Shown here: positions 25,476 through 35,642 of the stretch, one piece after another
Position numbering within the stretch: position 1 is the stretch's first letter
Layout: every line of letters starts with the position of its first letter
From: Desulfolithobacter dissulfuricans
GTDB taxonomy: Bacteria > Desulfobacterota > Desulfobulbia > Desulfobulbales > Desulfobulbaceae
Assembly: GCF_025998535.1 (NCBI RefSeq)
Contig: NZ_AP024233.1
Location: forward strand, 248,001 to 312,000
Length of the DNA: 64,000 nt
Reading direction: 5' to 3'
Made by a program: the position numbers and the translations under genes
The notes under the pieces: model-generated
Seen by the model: only the letters and a program-made list of their open reading frames with translations
The model's database searches: none
Told to the model about the DNA's origin: nothing

Positions 25476-26630
25476 TCATGCCGGCTGTGCGCAACCCTGT
25501 TTTTTCTTACCGCCACCGTAGAGCACGTCCACGGTTCCTTCGATGTTGTCCTCCATGGTCAGGACTCGTATCCCCAGGCTCGCCAGGACCTTTTTCGGGG
25601 CCTCACCGGCATGGGCGGCCAGGAGGGCGAAGCAGTCCTTGAGGCAGGCCTCGGCGAGGGTCTCCCAGCGCGAAGCGCCTTTTTCCGTGGCCGGGACCGG
25701 CCGGGCTTCCAGCAGACAGGTGAGGCCGTCTTCCCTGGGGCCGTAGATGAGGATGCGATCCGCCTGGCCAAGATGAAGGTCGATCTCCATGCCGCTGCCA
25801 CTGACCACCGCCACATTGGGCCGCTCCCTGGTCGGCCTGGGCAGGATTGGTCCGGGGAAGGCAGCAGCTGAATCTGCATTGTCCGACAACGGGTCTGGCT
25901 GTTTTTCCTCCCTGAGGATGGTCACCTCAAGATAGTTGGCGCACTGTTTCCCGAGCTGGTCGAGCCGGGCCTCGTCCAGGGCTCCGGGTCCTTCCTGGTC
26001 TTCGCCGGGCGGGGAAAAGGGCACCAGGGTCATGGAGGAGGAGCCAAGACCGGCCATGTGCCGGGCTATCTCCTCCACCTGGTCCTCGTTGATCCCCGGG
26101 TAGACCGTGGTCCGGACATGGACCCTGATACCATGCCTGGCCAGCGTCTCCACGGCTTTGCGCTGTTCGGTTACCAGCAGGGCCGTGGACTGGGGCAGGG
26201 GGATGGTCCGTCTGCCCGGGCGGATCCAGGCGTAGAGGTCGGCTGCCGTCGCCGCCTCCAGGGTATCCACCAGGAGTGTCGCCTCGCTGACTCCCCTGGC
26301 CGCCAGGTCCGCCGCGTGGTCGGCCGCGCCCAGGCCCAGGGTGGTCAGGGACAGCTCCATTTCCGGATATAGGCTCCGGAGAAGCTCCAGGGTCTCCAGG
26401 GTCGGTTCGATGTCGGCCAGGGGATCACCCGGCCCCTCGAGGATGACCCGGCGAATATCCCGGCCTTCCTCGAGCAGCGATTCCAGGTAGCTCATGGCCT
26501 CACCCGGGCGCAGGGCCCCGGTTACCCTGGCCATGGGAAGGAAACGGATCCGGTTGTTGGCCCGGGCCGCCATCGGCAGGGTCAGCCGGGGTTCCGGGGG
26601 CCGGGTTGCGGGAAAGGGAAGAATTGTCAT
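25476..26630 (-). CDS. NifB-like protein lacking radical-SAM cysteines, with NifX-like C-terminus
   Basis: 384 residues. It can be laid along NifB of this window throughout: LEGPGDPLADIEPTLETLELLRSLYPE against AGPGDPFANGDETLETMRLIRREYPE, LYAWIRPGRR against IYSWVRDGRV, HGIRVHVRTTVYPGINEDQ against HGITVKINTIAIPGVNDHH. Where NifB has CNIQCNYCNRKYDC, this protein has RANNRIRFLPMARV: all cluster cysteines are gone, as are the later CTRC ligands. The C-terminal 110 residues (VAVVSGSGMEIDLHLGQADR) keep the NifX/NafY-like cofactor-binding fold and end with KKKQGCAQPA. It cannot be a radical SAM enzyme; a cofactor carrier or NifB regulator is plausible. ATG 26630 has GAGG eight bases upstream. Confidence 0.85.
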   Translation of the reverse strand: MTILPFPATRPPEPRLTLPMAARANNRIRFLPMARVTGALRPGEAMSYLESLLEEGRDIRRVILEGPGDPLADIEPTLETLELLRSLYPEMELSLTTLGLGAADHAADLAARGVSEATLLVDTLEAATAADLYAWIRPGRRTIPLPQSTALLVTEQRKAVETLARHGIRVHVRTTVYPGINEDQVEEIARHMAGLGSSSMTLVPFSPPGEDQEGPGALDEARLDQLGKQCANYLEVTILREEKQPDPLSDNADSAAAFPGPILPRPTRERPNVAVVSGSGMEIDLHLGQADRILIYGPREDGLTCLLEARPVPATEKGASRWETLAEACLKDCFALLAAHAGEAPKKVLASLGIRVLTMEDNIEGTVDVLYGGGKKKQGCAQPA

Positions 26631-26681
26631 GGTCATTACCTCGGGAAAACAGGGGAACACCTGGCCTGCCGGAGTCCGGGA

Positions 26682-26706
26682 GCCGGCCGTTTGTCCGGCG
26701 GCCGGC
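26682..26706 (-). other. Hairpin after nifK
   Basis: GCCGGCC...GGCCGGC (7 pairs, 11-base loop) between nifK and the NifB-like gene, without a T-run. It may attenuate expression of downstream accessory genes relative to nifHDK. Confidence 0.4.
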
Positions 26707-26726
26707 CCGCGATCCGTCCAAACCGG

Positions 26727-28100
26727 TTAGAGAACGAGCTCAAAGCTGGTTTCAGGATCGTCACGATCCTTGCGGTCCAGCAGGGCGCCGAGGATTTTCT
26801 CCAGCAGGCGGATACCGCCCTTGTAGCCAACGGTGGGGAAGTACTGGTGGCCCTGGCGGTCCAGGATCGGGAAGCCCCAGCGGACCAGCGGGATATCCTC
26901 GTCCCGGGCGATGTACTTGCCGTAGGTGTTGCTGATGAGCAGGTCCACCGGCTCGTTTTTCATCCACTGGTGGAGCAGGAAGAGATCTCCCTTGGCCTTG
27001 ACATTGACCTCGCAGGGCAGTCCCTCGGTGATCTCACGGATCCGTTTTTCGAACTTCTTGCCCGGCGTGCCGGTGACGATGTGCACCGGCAGCATGTCGA
27101 TGGAGACCAGGAACTCGGTCATGGCGATGACCTGGTCGGGATCGCCGGCAATGGCCACTTTCTTGTGGTAGAGGTACTGGTGCATGTCGGAGATCAGGTC
27201 CAGCAGCTGGCCGCGCTCGCGGGCCAGGCTCTCGGGGACCGAAACCCCGGCGACGGTGCGCAGGGTATCGACGAACCGGTCGGTGGCCTTGAGGCCAAAG
27301 GGCATGTCGATGACCGTGCAGGGGACCTTGCACTGCTTGTCCAGTTCCCGGGCCGCCTCGCCGGAGCACCATTCGCCAAGGGCAAGGGTACCCACCGCAT
27401 CACCGGTGGCCTTGAGTTCCTCGATGGTGGTGCCCCCTTGGGGAAACATGCTGAATTTCCCGGTCAAAGGGCCGTTGAGCACGCCGGACGTATCCGGAAA
27501 CAGGATGGTATCTATCCCGAGCAGACCGGTTATCCGTTTGATCTCTTCCATGTCCGCCGGCTCGACCCAGCCGGGGATGATGTTGACCTTGCCGTTTTTT
27601 TTGCCGGTGTTCTCGGCCAGCTCGGTCATGGCCTTGACCATGGTAGAGAAGCCGGTCACGTGGGAGCCCACGTAACTCGGGGTCGAGGCGCAGAGAACGT
27701 ATTTGTTTTTCGGGATTTTACCTTCAGCGTATCCTTTCTTGCGGATCTGCTTGAGGTCGTCACCGATGGTCTCGGACAGGCATGTGGTATGCACGGCGAT
27801 GACATCTGGATCATAGATGGTGAAGATATTGTTGAAGGCCTGCATCAGGTTGGCCTGGCCCCCGAAAACCGAGGCACCTTCGGTGAAGGAGCTGGTGGCT
27901 GCGGATACGGGTTCCTTGTAATGCCGGGTCAGGGTGCTGCGGTGATAGGCGCAGCAGCCCTGGGAACCATGACTGTGTGGCAGGCATCCGTGGATGCCGA
28001 GCGCCGCGTACATGGCACCGATGGGCTGGCAGGTCTTGGCCGGATTGATGGTCAGGGCCTTGCGCTCGGATATTTCTTTTGGTGTATGTCTCAGTAGCAT
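26727..28100 (-). CDS. nifK: Nitrogenase MoFe protein beta subunit NifK
   Basis: 457 residues; with NifD forms the MoFe protein. P-cluster ligands are in TCQPIGAMYAALGIHGCLPHSHGSQGCCAYHR (about 22-53) and HTTCLSETIGDDL (about 107). The C-terminus retains RWGFPILDRQGHQYFPTVGYKGG. It is the short NifK type without the N-terminal extension of proteobacterial NifK, as expected for group II/III anaerobe nitrogenases. GAGG precedes the ATG. It lies 132 bases after nifD, a gap holding a perfect palindrome. Confidence 0.97.
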   Translation of the reverse strand: MLLRHTPKEISERKALTINPAKTCQPIGAMYAALGIHGCLPHSHGSQGCCAYHRSTLTRHYKEPVSAATSSFTEGASVFGGQANLMQAFNNIFTIYDPDVIAVHTTCLSETIGDDLKQIRKKGYAEGKIPKNKYVLCASTPSYVGSHVTGFSTMVKAMTELAENTGKKNGKVNIIPGWVEPADMEEIKRITGLLGIDTILFPDTSGVLNGPLTGKFSMFPQGGTTIEELKATGDAVGTLALGEWCSGEAARELDKQCKVPCTVIDMPFGLKATDRFVDTLRTVAGVSVPESLARERGQLLDLISDMHQYLYHKKVAIAGDPDQVIAMTEFLVSIDMLPVHIVTGTPGKKFEKRIREITEGLPCEVNVKAKGDLFLLHQWMKNEPVDLLISNTYGKYIARDEDIPLVRWGFPILDRQGHQYFPTVGYKGGIRLLEKILGALLDRKDRDDPETSFELVL

Positions 28101-28120
28101 TTGTCTAACCTCTTTGAAGG

Positions 28121-28142
28121 GCAGGGTGACAGGTCACCCTGC
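28121..28142. promoter_or_regulatory. Perfect palindrome in the nifD-nifK gap
   Basis: GCAGGGTGAC-AG-GTCACCCTGC: ten perfect pairs around two bases. A two-base loop is poor for RNA, so a dimeric-protein operator or a slightly opened hairpin is possible. Nothing known binds here. Confidence 0.5.
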
Positions 28143-28232
28143 ATACTTATCCTGATTCCGTGACGTATGATCGTCTGGAGATCATTGACCGTACTTCACT
28201 GTACAGGAGTCTTCCGGTTTCACGGTTTCAGG

Positions 28233-29873
28233 TTATTCCCACACGTAGGCACCGGAGAGCTGGGGGTTCTCCTGCCATGGAGCCTTCATGTAGCTCCAGA
28301 CCCGGCTGTTGACCAGCCGGTCGATCTCGTTGTAGAAGTTGATGGCGCCCTTGAAACCGGCATAGGGACCGCCGGAGTCATAGCTGTGGAGCTGTTTCAT
28401 GGGGATGCCCAGCTTCTGGATGGAGAACTTCTCCTTGATGCCGGCGCAGAAGATGTCGGGCTTCATCAGTTCCACCAGTTTTTCGGCCTCGTACTGGTTC
28501 AGGTCGTCGATGACCAATGTCCCCTCTTCCATATCCGGCAGCAGCCCTTCGTAGGACTTGAACTTGAGTCCTGCTTCTTCCAGGGCCTTGAGCTCCTCGG
28601 GGGTCTTCCGCGGCCGGTAACGGGTCTCGTCCGGTTCCACCTCGATTTCCTCGATGTTGCGGCTGTCCGCGTCCACCTTGAGCTTGGGCAGAACGTGGCG
28701 GCCCTCGTAGTCGTCCCGGTGGGCGAACTCGTAGCCGGCCGAGATGGTTTTCATGCCCATCTCCTTGAACAACTCCTGGTAATGATGGGCCCGGGAGCCG
28801 CCGACAAAGATCATCGCCGTCTTGCCACTGGTCCGCGGCAGAACATCCTCCTGGGCCGCCTTGACCGCCGGCATCTCCTCTTCGATCACCTTTTCCACCC
28901 GGTCGATGAGCTCCTGGTCACCGAAATAGGCGGCGATCTTGCGCAAGCTCTTGGCCGTGGCCTCGGCGCCGATGAAGTTGACCTTGACCCAGGGGATACC
29001 GAACTTGGTCTCCAGCATGTCGGCCACGTAGTTGATGGACCGGTGGCACATGACGCAGTTCAGATCTGCCTGGTGCGAGGTGGCGAACTGGTCATAGGTG
29101 GAGTTGCCGGAAAAGGTGGCCACGTTGGTGATCCCGCATTTCTTGAAAATACGGTCGATCTCGAATCCGTCGCCGCCGATGTTGTATTCGCCCAGCAGGT
29201 TGATTCGGTACTCGCCTTCCTGCGGTTCGTCGTTGGTGCCGACGATATGGCGGAACACCTGGTTGTTGGCGATGTGATGACCGGCCGACTGGGAAACACC
29301 CTTGTACCCCTCGCAGGAAAAGGCAAACACGTTGCAGTCACCGAACTTTTCCTTCATCTTCCTGGCCACGGTGTGGATGTCGTCGCCGATGAGTCCGACC
29401 GGACAGGTGGCAAAGACGGCGATGGCCTTGGGATGAAAGGTGTCGTAGGCTTCCTGGATGGCCATCTCCAGCTTCTTCTCCCCGCCGAAGATGATGTCCG
29501 AATCCTGCATGTCGGTGGAAAAGGTGTAGTTCATGTACTGCTCGCCGTCTTCACCGGCATCGGTCTGGTTGCGCCGGGTCAGCCAGGCATAGAAGCTGCA
29601 GCCGATGGGGCCGTGTACCAGGTTGACGATGTCGCGGGTGGGGCCCAGGATAACGCCCTTGCAGCCGGCGTACGTGCAGCCGCGCATGGTAATGATGCCG
29701 GGAATGGTCCTGACGTTGGCCAGGATCTCCGGGGTGTCGTTTTCAAGGGCTTCGTTTATCAGTATCTGTCTGGCCCGCTTCCGGGCAACCTTGGGCGGAT
29801 ATTTCTTGAGCAGTTCCGCCTTGATGTCAGTGGGATCCCACTGCACCGGTTTTTTTTCAGGTGCTGTTGTCAT
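28233..29873 (-). CDS. nifD: Nitrogenase MoFe protein alpha subunit NifD
   Basis: 546 residues. It binds FeMo-co and shares the P-cluster with NifK; this is the site of N2 reduction. P-cluster Cys: MRGCTYAGCKG, GPIGCSFYAW and FATCPVGLIGDD. The FeMo-co Cys lies in the region DLNCVMCHRSINYV/ATFSGNSTYDQF and the FeMo-co His in QLHSYDSGGPYAGFKG near the C-terminus. Residues about 395-450 hold a charged insert (KLKVDADSRNIEEIEVEPDETRYRPRKTPEEL), a feature of the longer NifD of anaerobes. The absence of an anfG/vnfG gene and the presence of nifEN support a Mo enzyme. Confidence 0.97.
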   Translation of the reverse strand: MTTAPEKKPVQWDPTDIKAELLKKYPPKVARKRARQILINEALENDTPEILANVRTIPGIITMRGCTYAGCKGVILGPTRDIVNLVHGPIGCSFYAWLTRRNQTDAGEDGEQYMNYTFSTDMQDSDIIFGGEKKLEMAIQEAYDTFHPKAIAVFATCPVGLIGDDIHTVARKMKEKFGDCNVFAFSCEGYKGVSQSAGHHIANNQVFRHIVGTNDEPQEGEYRINLLGEYNIGGDGFEIDRIFKKCGITNVATFSGNSTYDQFATSHQADLNCVMCHRSINYVADMLETKFGIPWVKVNFIGAEATAKSLRKIAAYFGDQELIDRVEKVIEEEMPAVKAAQEDVLPRTSGKTAMIFVGGSRAHHYQELFKEMGMKTISAGYEFAHRDDYEGRHVLPKLKVDADSRNIEEIEVEPDETRYRPRKTPEELKALEEAGLKFKSYEGLLPDMEEGTLVIDDLNQYEAEKLVELMKPDIFCAGIKEKFSIQKLGIPMKQLHSYDSGGPYAGFKGAINFYNEIDRLVNSRVWSYMKAPWQENPQLSGAYVWE

Positions 29874-29887
29874 CTATCTTCTCCTTG

Positions 29888-30262
29888 TCAGGCAATGGCT
29901 GTCTCGCCGGTTTCTCCGGTCCGTACCCGGACGGAATCCTTGACCGGCAGGACAAAGATCTTGCCGTCTCCAGGCTTGCCGGTCTGGTTGGTTGCGATGA
30001 TAGCCTTGACCACGTCTGGAACTTTGTCATCCGGAACCACGGCAGTGATCATCCGCTTCGGATACAGCTTGCCTTTCTCGCCCAGCAGGGCCGCGGCTTC
30101 CTCGTATCCTTCCTCGACGCCCTGAAGGAGCTGCGGATTAACAAAGCCTTTGCCCCGGCCCTGGGCCTCGTGGGCGAAGAAGGCGTCGATCCCGGCGTCG
30201 GTCAGGGCCTGCTTGGTCTGGTTCATCATGTTGATGCGCACAACGGCGATGACCTCTTTCAT
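29888..30262 (-). CDS. nifI2: PII-like nitrogenase regulator NifI2
   Basis: 124 residues, PII fold. NifI1 and NifI2 form a heteromer that inhibits dinitrogenase directly when ammonium rises; 2-oxoglutarate and ATP relieve it. The T-loop region carries an insertion typical of NifI2 (HEAQGRGKGFVNPQLLQGVEEGYEEAAALLGEKGKLYPKRM), and the C-terminal PII signature is [22 protein letters not shown]. It overlaps nifI1 by four bases and sits 14 bases before nifD. Confidence 0.95.
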   Translation of the reverse strand: MKEVIAVVRINMMNQTKQALTDAGIDAFFAHEAQGRGKGFVNPQLLQGVEEGYEEAAALLGEKGKLYPKRMITAVVPDDKVPDVVKAIIATNQTGKPGDGKIFVLPVKDSVRVRTGETGETAIA

Positions 30263-30615
30263 GATGCCACCTCTTCTTCGGCCGGGGTATCGTCTTCCCT
30301 GGTGCCACTGCTGATGGTATAGACCTCCTCGACTTCGGTCACAAAGATCTTGCCGTCACCAAAAGCGCCGTTGGGGCTGGTGCGGGCCGTGTCCATGATG
30401 GTCTGGATGACGAAATCCTTGTCCTCCTCGTTCACCACGCTCATCAGCATGGTTTTCGGAATTTCATCGTAGGTGACGTCGCCGATCTTGATGCCGCGCT
30501 GTTTGCCGCGTCCGGCAACGGCGTACTTGGTTACGGCCGGGTATCCCGCGTCCATGAGGGCGGCGAGGACTTCATCGGCCTTTTCCGGCCGGACAATTGC
30601 TCTGATCATTATCAT
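30259..30615 (-). CDS. nifI1: PII-like nitrogenase regulator NifI1
   Basis: 118 residues, partner of NifI2 in post-translational switch-off of nitrogenase. It has the PII core (MIRAIVRPEKADEVLAALMDAGY...AFGDGKIFVTEVEEVYTISSGTRE) and a NifI1-type T-loop (GRGKQRGIKIGDVTYDEIPKTML) without the uridylylated Tyr context of GlnB. GGAGAG precedes the ATG. Confidence 0.95.
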   Translation of the reverse strand: MIMIRAIVRPEKADEVLAALMDAGYPAVTKYAVAGRGKQRGIKIGDVTYDEIPKTMLMSVVNEEDKDFVIQTIMDTARTSPNGAFGDGKIFVTEVEEVYTISSGTREDDTPAEEEVAS

Positions 30616-30687
30616 GATTTCTCTCCAGATTGAGTTGGGATGGACCAGACAACCAGGCCTGGTCAGGTGTAAATAGGGGTGCTCTCA

Positions 30688-32708
<2,021 letters not shown>

Positions 32709-34100
32709 ATGGACCAAATCAAACTCTACAACGTGGAACGTATTGTCAGCCTCATCACGGATCAGACCAAAACGGTGCGAAAGCATTGCAATGCTGATAA
32801 CTTTATCCGAGTATTGCGCCGATGTTTTCAGGCGATCCCTGATCACCGCCAAGTCAGCAAAACGAGCATCTCCCTCGATGATGCTCTCATGTCAGCATAC
32901 GCCATGTTCTCCCTCAAGGATCCCTCGTTGCTGGCTTTTGAAAATCGACGTCTCAACGAGGCCGAAAATCTGCGTGCCGTATTCGGTATCGAAAACATCG
33001 CCTCCGACACCCAGATGCGGGAAATCCTCGATCCTCTTTCGCCGCGTGAATTCAGATCAGGTTTTACCGCGGTATTCCGCATCCTCCAGCGCGGCAAAGA
33101 CCTCGAAGCCATGACCTGTCTGGATGGACACTACCTGATCAGCGGTGACGGTACCGGTTTCTACTATTCGACAAAAGTCGGCAATGATTTCTGCCTCAGA
33201 AAGAAACAGGAAAACGGTAAACATGCCTACTACCAGCAGATGTATGGAGCAGCCATTGTCCATCCTGACAAACGGGAAGTCATTCCCTTCTGTCCCGAAA
33301 TGATCAGCAACCAGGACGGCACCAGCAAGCAGGACTGTGAGCGGGCTGCTGCCCAGCGTTTCTGGCGAGAGTTCCGTCGCGAACACCCTCATCTTCCAGT
33401 CATCGTCACTGAAGACGCTCTGAGCAGCAATGCACCGCATATACGGGAGCTCAAGGCCTTGAACCTGCGTTTCATTCTTGGTGTCAAACCAGGTGACCAT
33501 CAGTTTCTGTTCGAGCAGTTCGATGCCTCTGTCGAGACGGGTAAAGTGACGGAATTCAACATGGATGATCCCAGGGATCCAAAGAAATATCATGTCTTCC
33601 GCTACGTCAATGGCCTGTCCCTGAACAAGTCCAACCAGGATCTGAAGGTCAACCTGCTCGAGTACTGGCAAGCTGACGACAAGGGCAATGAACTGCGGTT
33701 TGCCTGGGTGACCGACCTGGAGATCACCAGGGAGAACGCCTATGAGATCATGCGGGCGGGCCGGGCCCGGTGGCGTATCGAAAATGAGACGTTCAATACC
33801 TTGAAGAACCAAGGGTATCATCTGGGACACAACTATGGCCTGGGGGCACAACATCTTTCAATGGTATTCACCACTCTGATGGTGCTGGCGTTTCTGGTTG
33901 ACCAGGCTCAGCAGCTGGGATGCTGGCTTTTCCGCAAGGCCTGGGAAGAGTCCAGAAGCAAACGTCAGCTCTGGGAGAATGTCCGTAGTCGATTCAGGGA
34001 ACTTCCTGTAGACTCGATGGAAACACTCTACCGGAGCATTGCTTTTGGCATCAAGGGGTACGTCGTCGAGGTGATCGAACCTGACGATGTGATGACCTGA
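32709..34100 (+). CDS. IS4-like DDE transposase
   Basis: 463 residues. The DDE catalytic core is visible: first Asp in LISGDGTGFYYS (about 147), second Asp in PVIVTEDALSSNAPH (about 237), and Glu in RWRIENETFNTLKNQGYHLGH (about 357). The last carries the Y/W-x2-R-x3-E-x6-K spacing of IS4-related enzymes. The frame is intact from ATG 32709 behind AGGAG. I could not define terminal inverted repeats by eye, so no element limits are given. Confidence 0.85.
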   Translation: MDQIKLYNVERIVSLITDQTKTVRKHCNADNFIRVLRRCFQAIPDHRQVSKTSISLDDALMSAYAMFSLKDPSLLAFENRRLNEAENLRAVFGIENIASDTQMREILDPLSPREFRSGFTAVFRILQRGKDLEAMTCLDGHYLISGDGTGFYYSTKVGNDFCLRKKQENGKHAYYQQMYGAAIVHPDKREVIPFCPEMISNQDGTSKQDCERAAAQRFWREFRREHPHLPVIVTEDALSSNAPHIRELKALNLRFILGVKPGDHQFLFEQFDASVETGKVTEFNMDDPRDPKKYHVFRYVNGLSLNKSNQDLKVNLLEYWQADDKGNELRFAWVTDLEITRENAYEIMRAGRARWRIENETFNTLKNQGYHLGHNYGLGAQHLSMVFTTLMVLAFLVDQAQQLGCWLFRKAWEESRSKRQLWENVRSRFRELPVDSMETLYRSIAFGIKGYVVEVIEPDDVMT

Positions 34101-34322
34101 CCCGCCGTCAATCGGTGGGCTATATCAAAGAGCACGACCTGCCGCAAACAGGAGCGGCAAGGTAAGGGTGCAACTATGCTTAATTGTCAGGATATATCCC
34201 TTTTTTGGTTAACAACTTGGCGCATGATGGCGTGATCAAAGCGAAATAGCTTTACCGTCCCCTTGGGTGAACATAAATCTGCGCCTACCATGGCTCAGAA
34301 TGCCCTTCACCGGGAATAGCTG

Positions 34323-35003
34323 ATGGAGCCTTTAACAGTTCCTTTAGCTTTCACGGCGACTCTGGCAACAGATTATGCAAAAATTGAACGTGAGGCAAAG
34401 GGCTACCATGCAACCATGAAAGAAGAAGCAGGGAGTTTCAAGGAACTACTTGATTCATACAAATTAGAAGCAGAACAAGCTCTACAAGCAGTCAAAGATC
34501 AAGCTGCAGAAGCAGGTGTGGCAACAAACGCTCAAATATTTCTAACGGACTCGGAAAATCATGGCAGTACAGCAAAAAAATGGCTTACAGCAACAATTTG
34601 GTCTTCAATTGTCACTCTTGTAGTTGCCGTAATCTTCGTTGTAATCAGCTTCAATTACCAACCTGCAAACACTGCGGCTGCAATACAATATGTCGTCAGT
34701 AAGTTGATCTTGCTCTCAACCTTATCATTCGGCATTTTCTGGTGTGCCAGAAATTACAAATCAAGCAAACACAACGAAACACTCAACAAACATAGGGCAA
34801 ATGCTCTCATGACATTCAGGGCGTTTGTTGAGGGTAGTGGCGAGCAACAAATTAAAGAAGCAATTCTCCTTCAAGCTGCCCAAGCAGCGTTTGTGAACCG
34901 TCCAACTGGTTATGAAGGGCAGGAAAAAGAATCCCAGAGTATAAACCCAGTTGTGGAGATATTAGGTAAAACTGTTGCTAAATCAGCAAGTTCCGCTCAA
35001 TAA
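34323..35003 (+). CDS. Two-helix membrane protein of unknown function (possible integron cassette)
   Basis: 226 residues. An N-terminal coiled-coil region (about 20-70, KIEREAKGYHATMKEEAGSFKELLDSYKLEAEQALQ) is followed by two transmembrane helices at about 95-115 and 125-142, and a cytoplasmic helical tail with NKHRANALMTFRAFVEGSG and AQAAFVNRPTGYEGQ. The tail motif recurs, as I recall, in conserved hypothetical membrane proteins of many bacteria. Base composition is AT-richer than the nif genes. Its stop is 12 bases before the left half of a split attC site, as for a gene cassette. Possible N-terminal loss from the neighbouring IS cannot be excluded. Confidence 0.6.
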   Translation: MEPLTVPLAFTATLATDYAKIEREAKGYHATMKEEAGSFKELLDSYKLEAEQALQAVKDQAAEAGVATNAQIFLTDSENHGSTAKKWLTATIWSSIVTLVVAVIFVVISFNYQPANTAAAIQYVVSKLILLSTLSFGIFWCARNYKSSKHNETLNKHRANALMTFRAFVEGSGEQQIKEAILLQAAQAAFVNRPTGYEGQEKESQSINPVVEILGKTVAKSASSAQ

Positions 35004-35015
35004 AGAAATAAAATG

Positions 35016-35023
35016 CAGTTAAC
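35016..35023 (+). other. Left half of a split attC site
   Basis: CAGTTAAC resembles the R'' box (RYYYAAC with one mismatch) of an integron attC site. Joined to 36778-36844 it gives GTTAAC-AAATCGCTCCAGC..., a normal attC left arm. The IS1111-like element lies between the two parts. Confidence 0.55.
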
Positions 35024-35216
35024 ACCTAGAAGGCCCACGCTTGTCAAGACGCAAAAGTAAATAGAAGCGATTTTTTCATCACTTTCAGCCGAAGGCTGAC
35101 TGATCTTTGAAAACGCCCTGTCTTGGGTTTCATATTCGGTGACAGCAATTCTGCACCAAACACCTATTGAGGATCAACCATCCCGCCAGCAGGAAAGGAG
35201 TTGGTTTTCACTCGAA

Positions 35217-35283
35217 GCGGATAATCTGTCCGGTCGAGAATGGGCCCAACAACTGCTCGTCGGAGACCGGACAGATTATCCGC
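35217..35283. other. 19-base perfect inverted repeat in IS non-coding end
   Basis: GCGGATAATCTGTCCGGTC and GACCGGACAGATTATCCGC flank a 29-base loop. A smaller stem, GCTGCAAGC-AGG-GCTTGCAGC, follows at about 35309. These could be parts of an IS110-family bridge RNA or a nested small element. Confidence 0.6.
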
Positions 35284-35642
35284 GAACTTGCAAGCAGTTC
35301 CTGCCGGGGACAGCTGCTGCAAGCAGGGCTTGCAGCGTCCTGGAAACGATCACGTACCCTCATGCCGTCCCAGTCAAAGAAGCGTGGTCATGCAAAAACT
35401 CAGCATGCCGGAGTTAGTGTCGGGTTCGGGGGAGGAGCAGAACCATATCAAAGAATCAGTATGTAAACGGAGCAGGACGGACGGCCAATCAAAGCAACTG
35501 GCTGCCGAGATGCGGCATAGCACCGATCAGTGTGGTTTCACCACATGATGCGTCTTCATCAATATCCGGTGCAGATACATGCTCGCTGAAAAACAACAAC
35601 GGTGGCTCCAGTTAGACATCCGGTTCATCCGTCCCCTCCAGC

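Noticed and set aside
28167-30125. 652-codon open frame antisense to nifD and nifI2
   Set aside because: Same shadow effect; nifD on the other strand is certain.
34200-34322. A second attC upstream of the 34323 gene (GGTTAACAACTTGGCGC...)
   Set aside because: A left-box-like GGTTAAC is present but no matching right core or paired arms were found.
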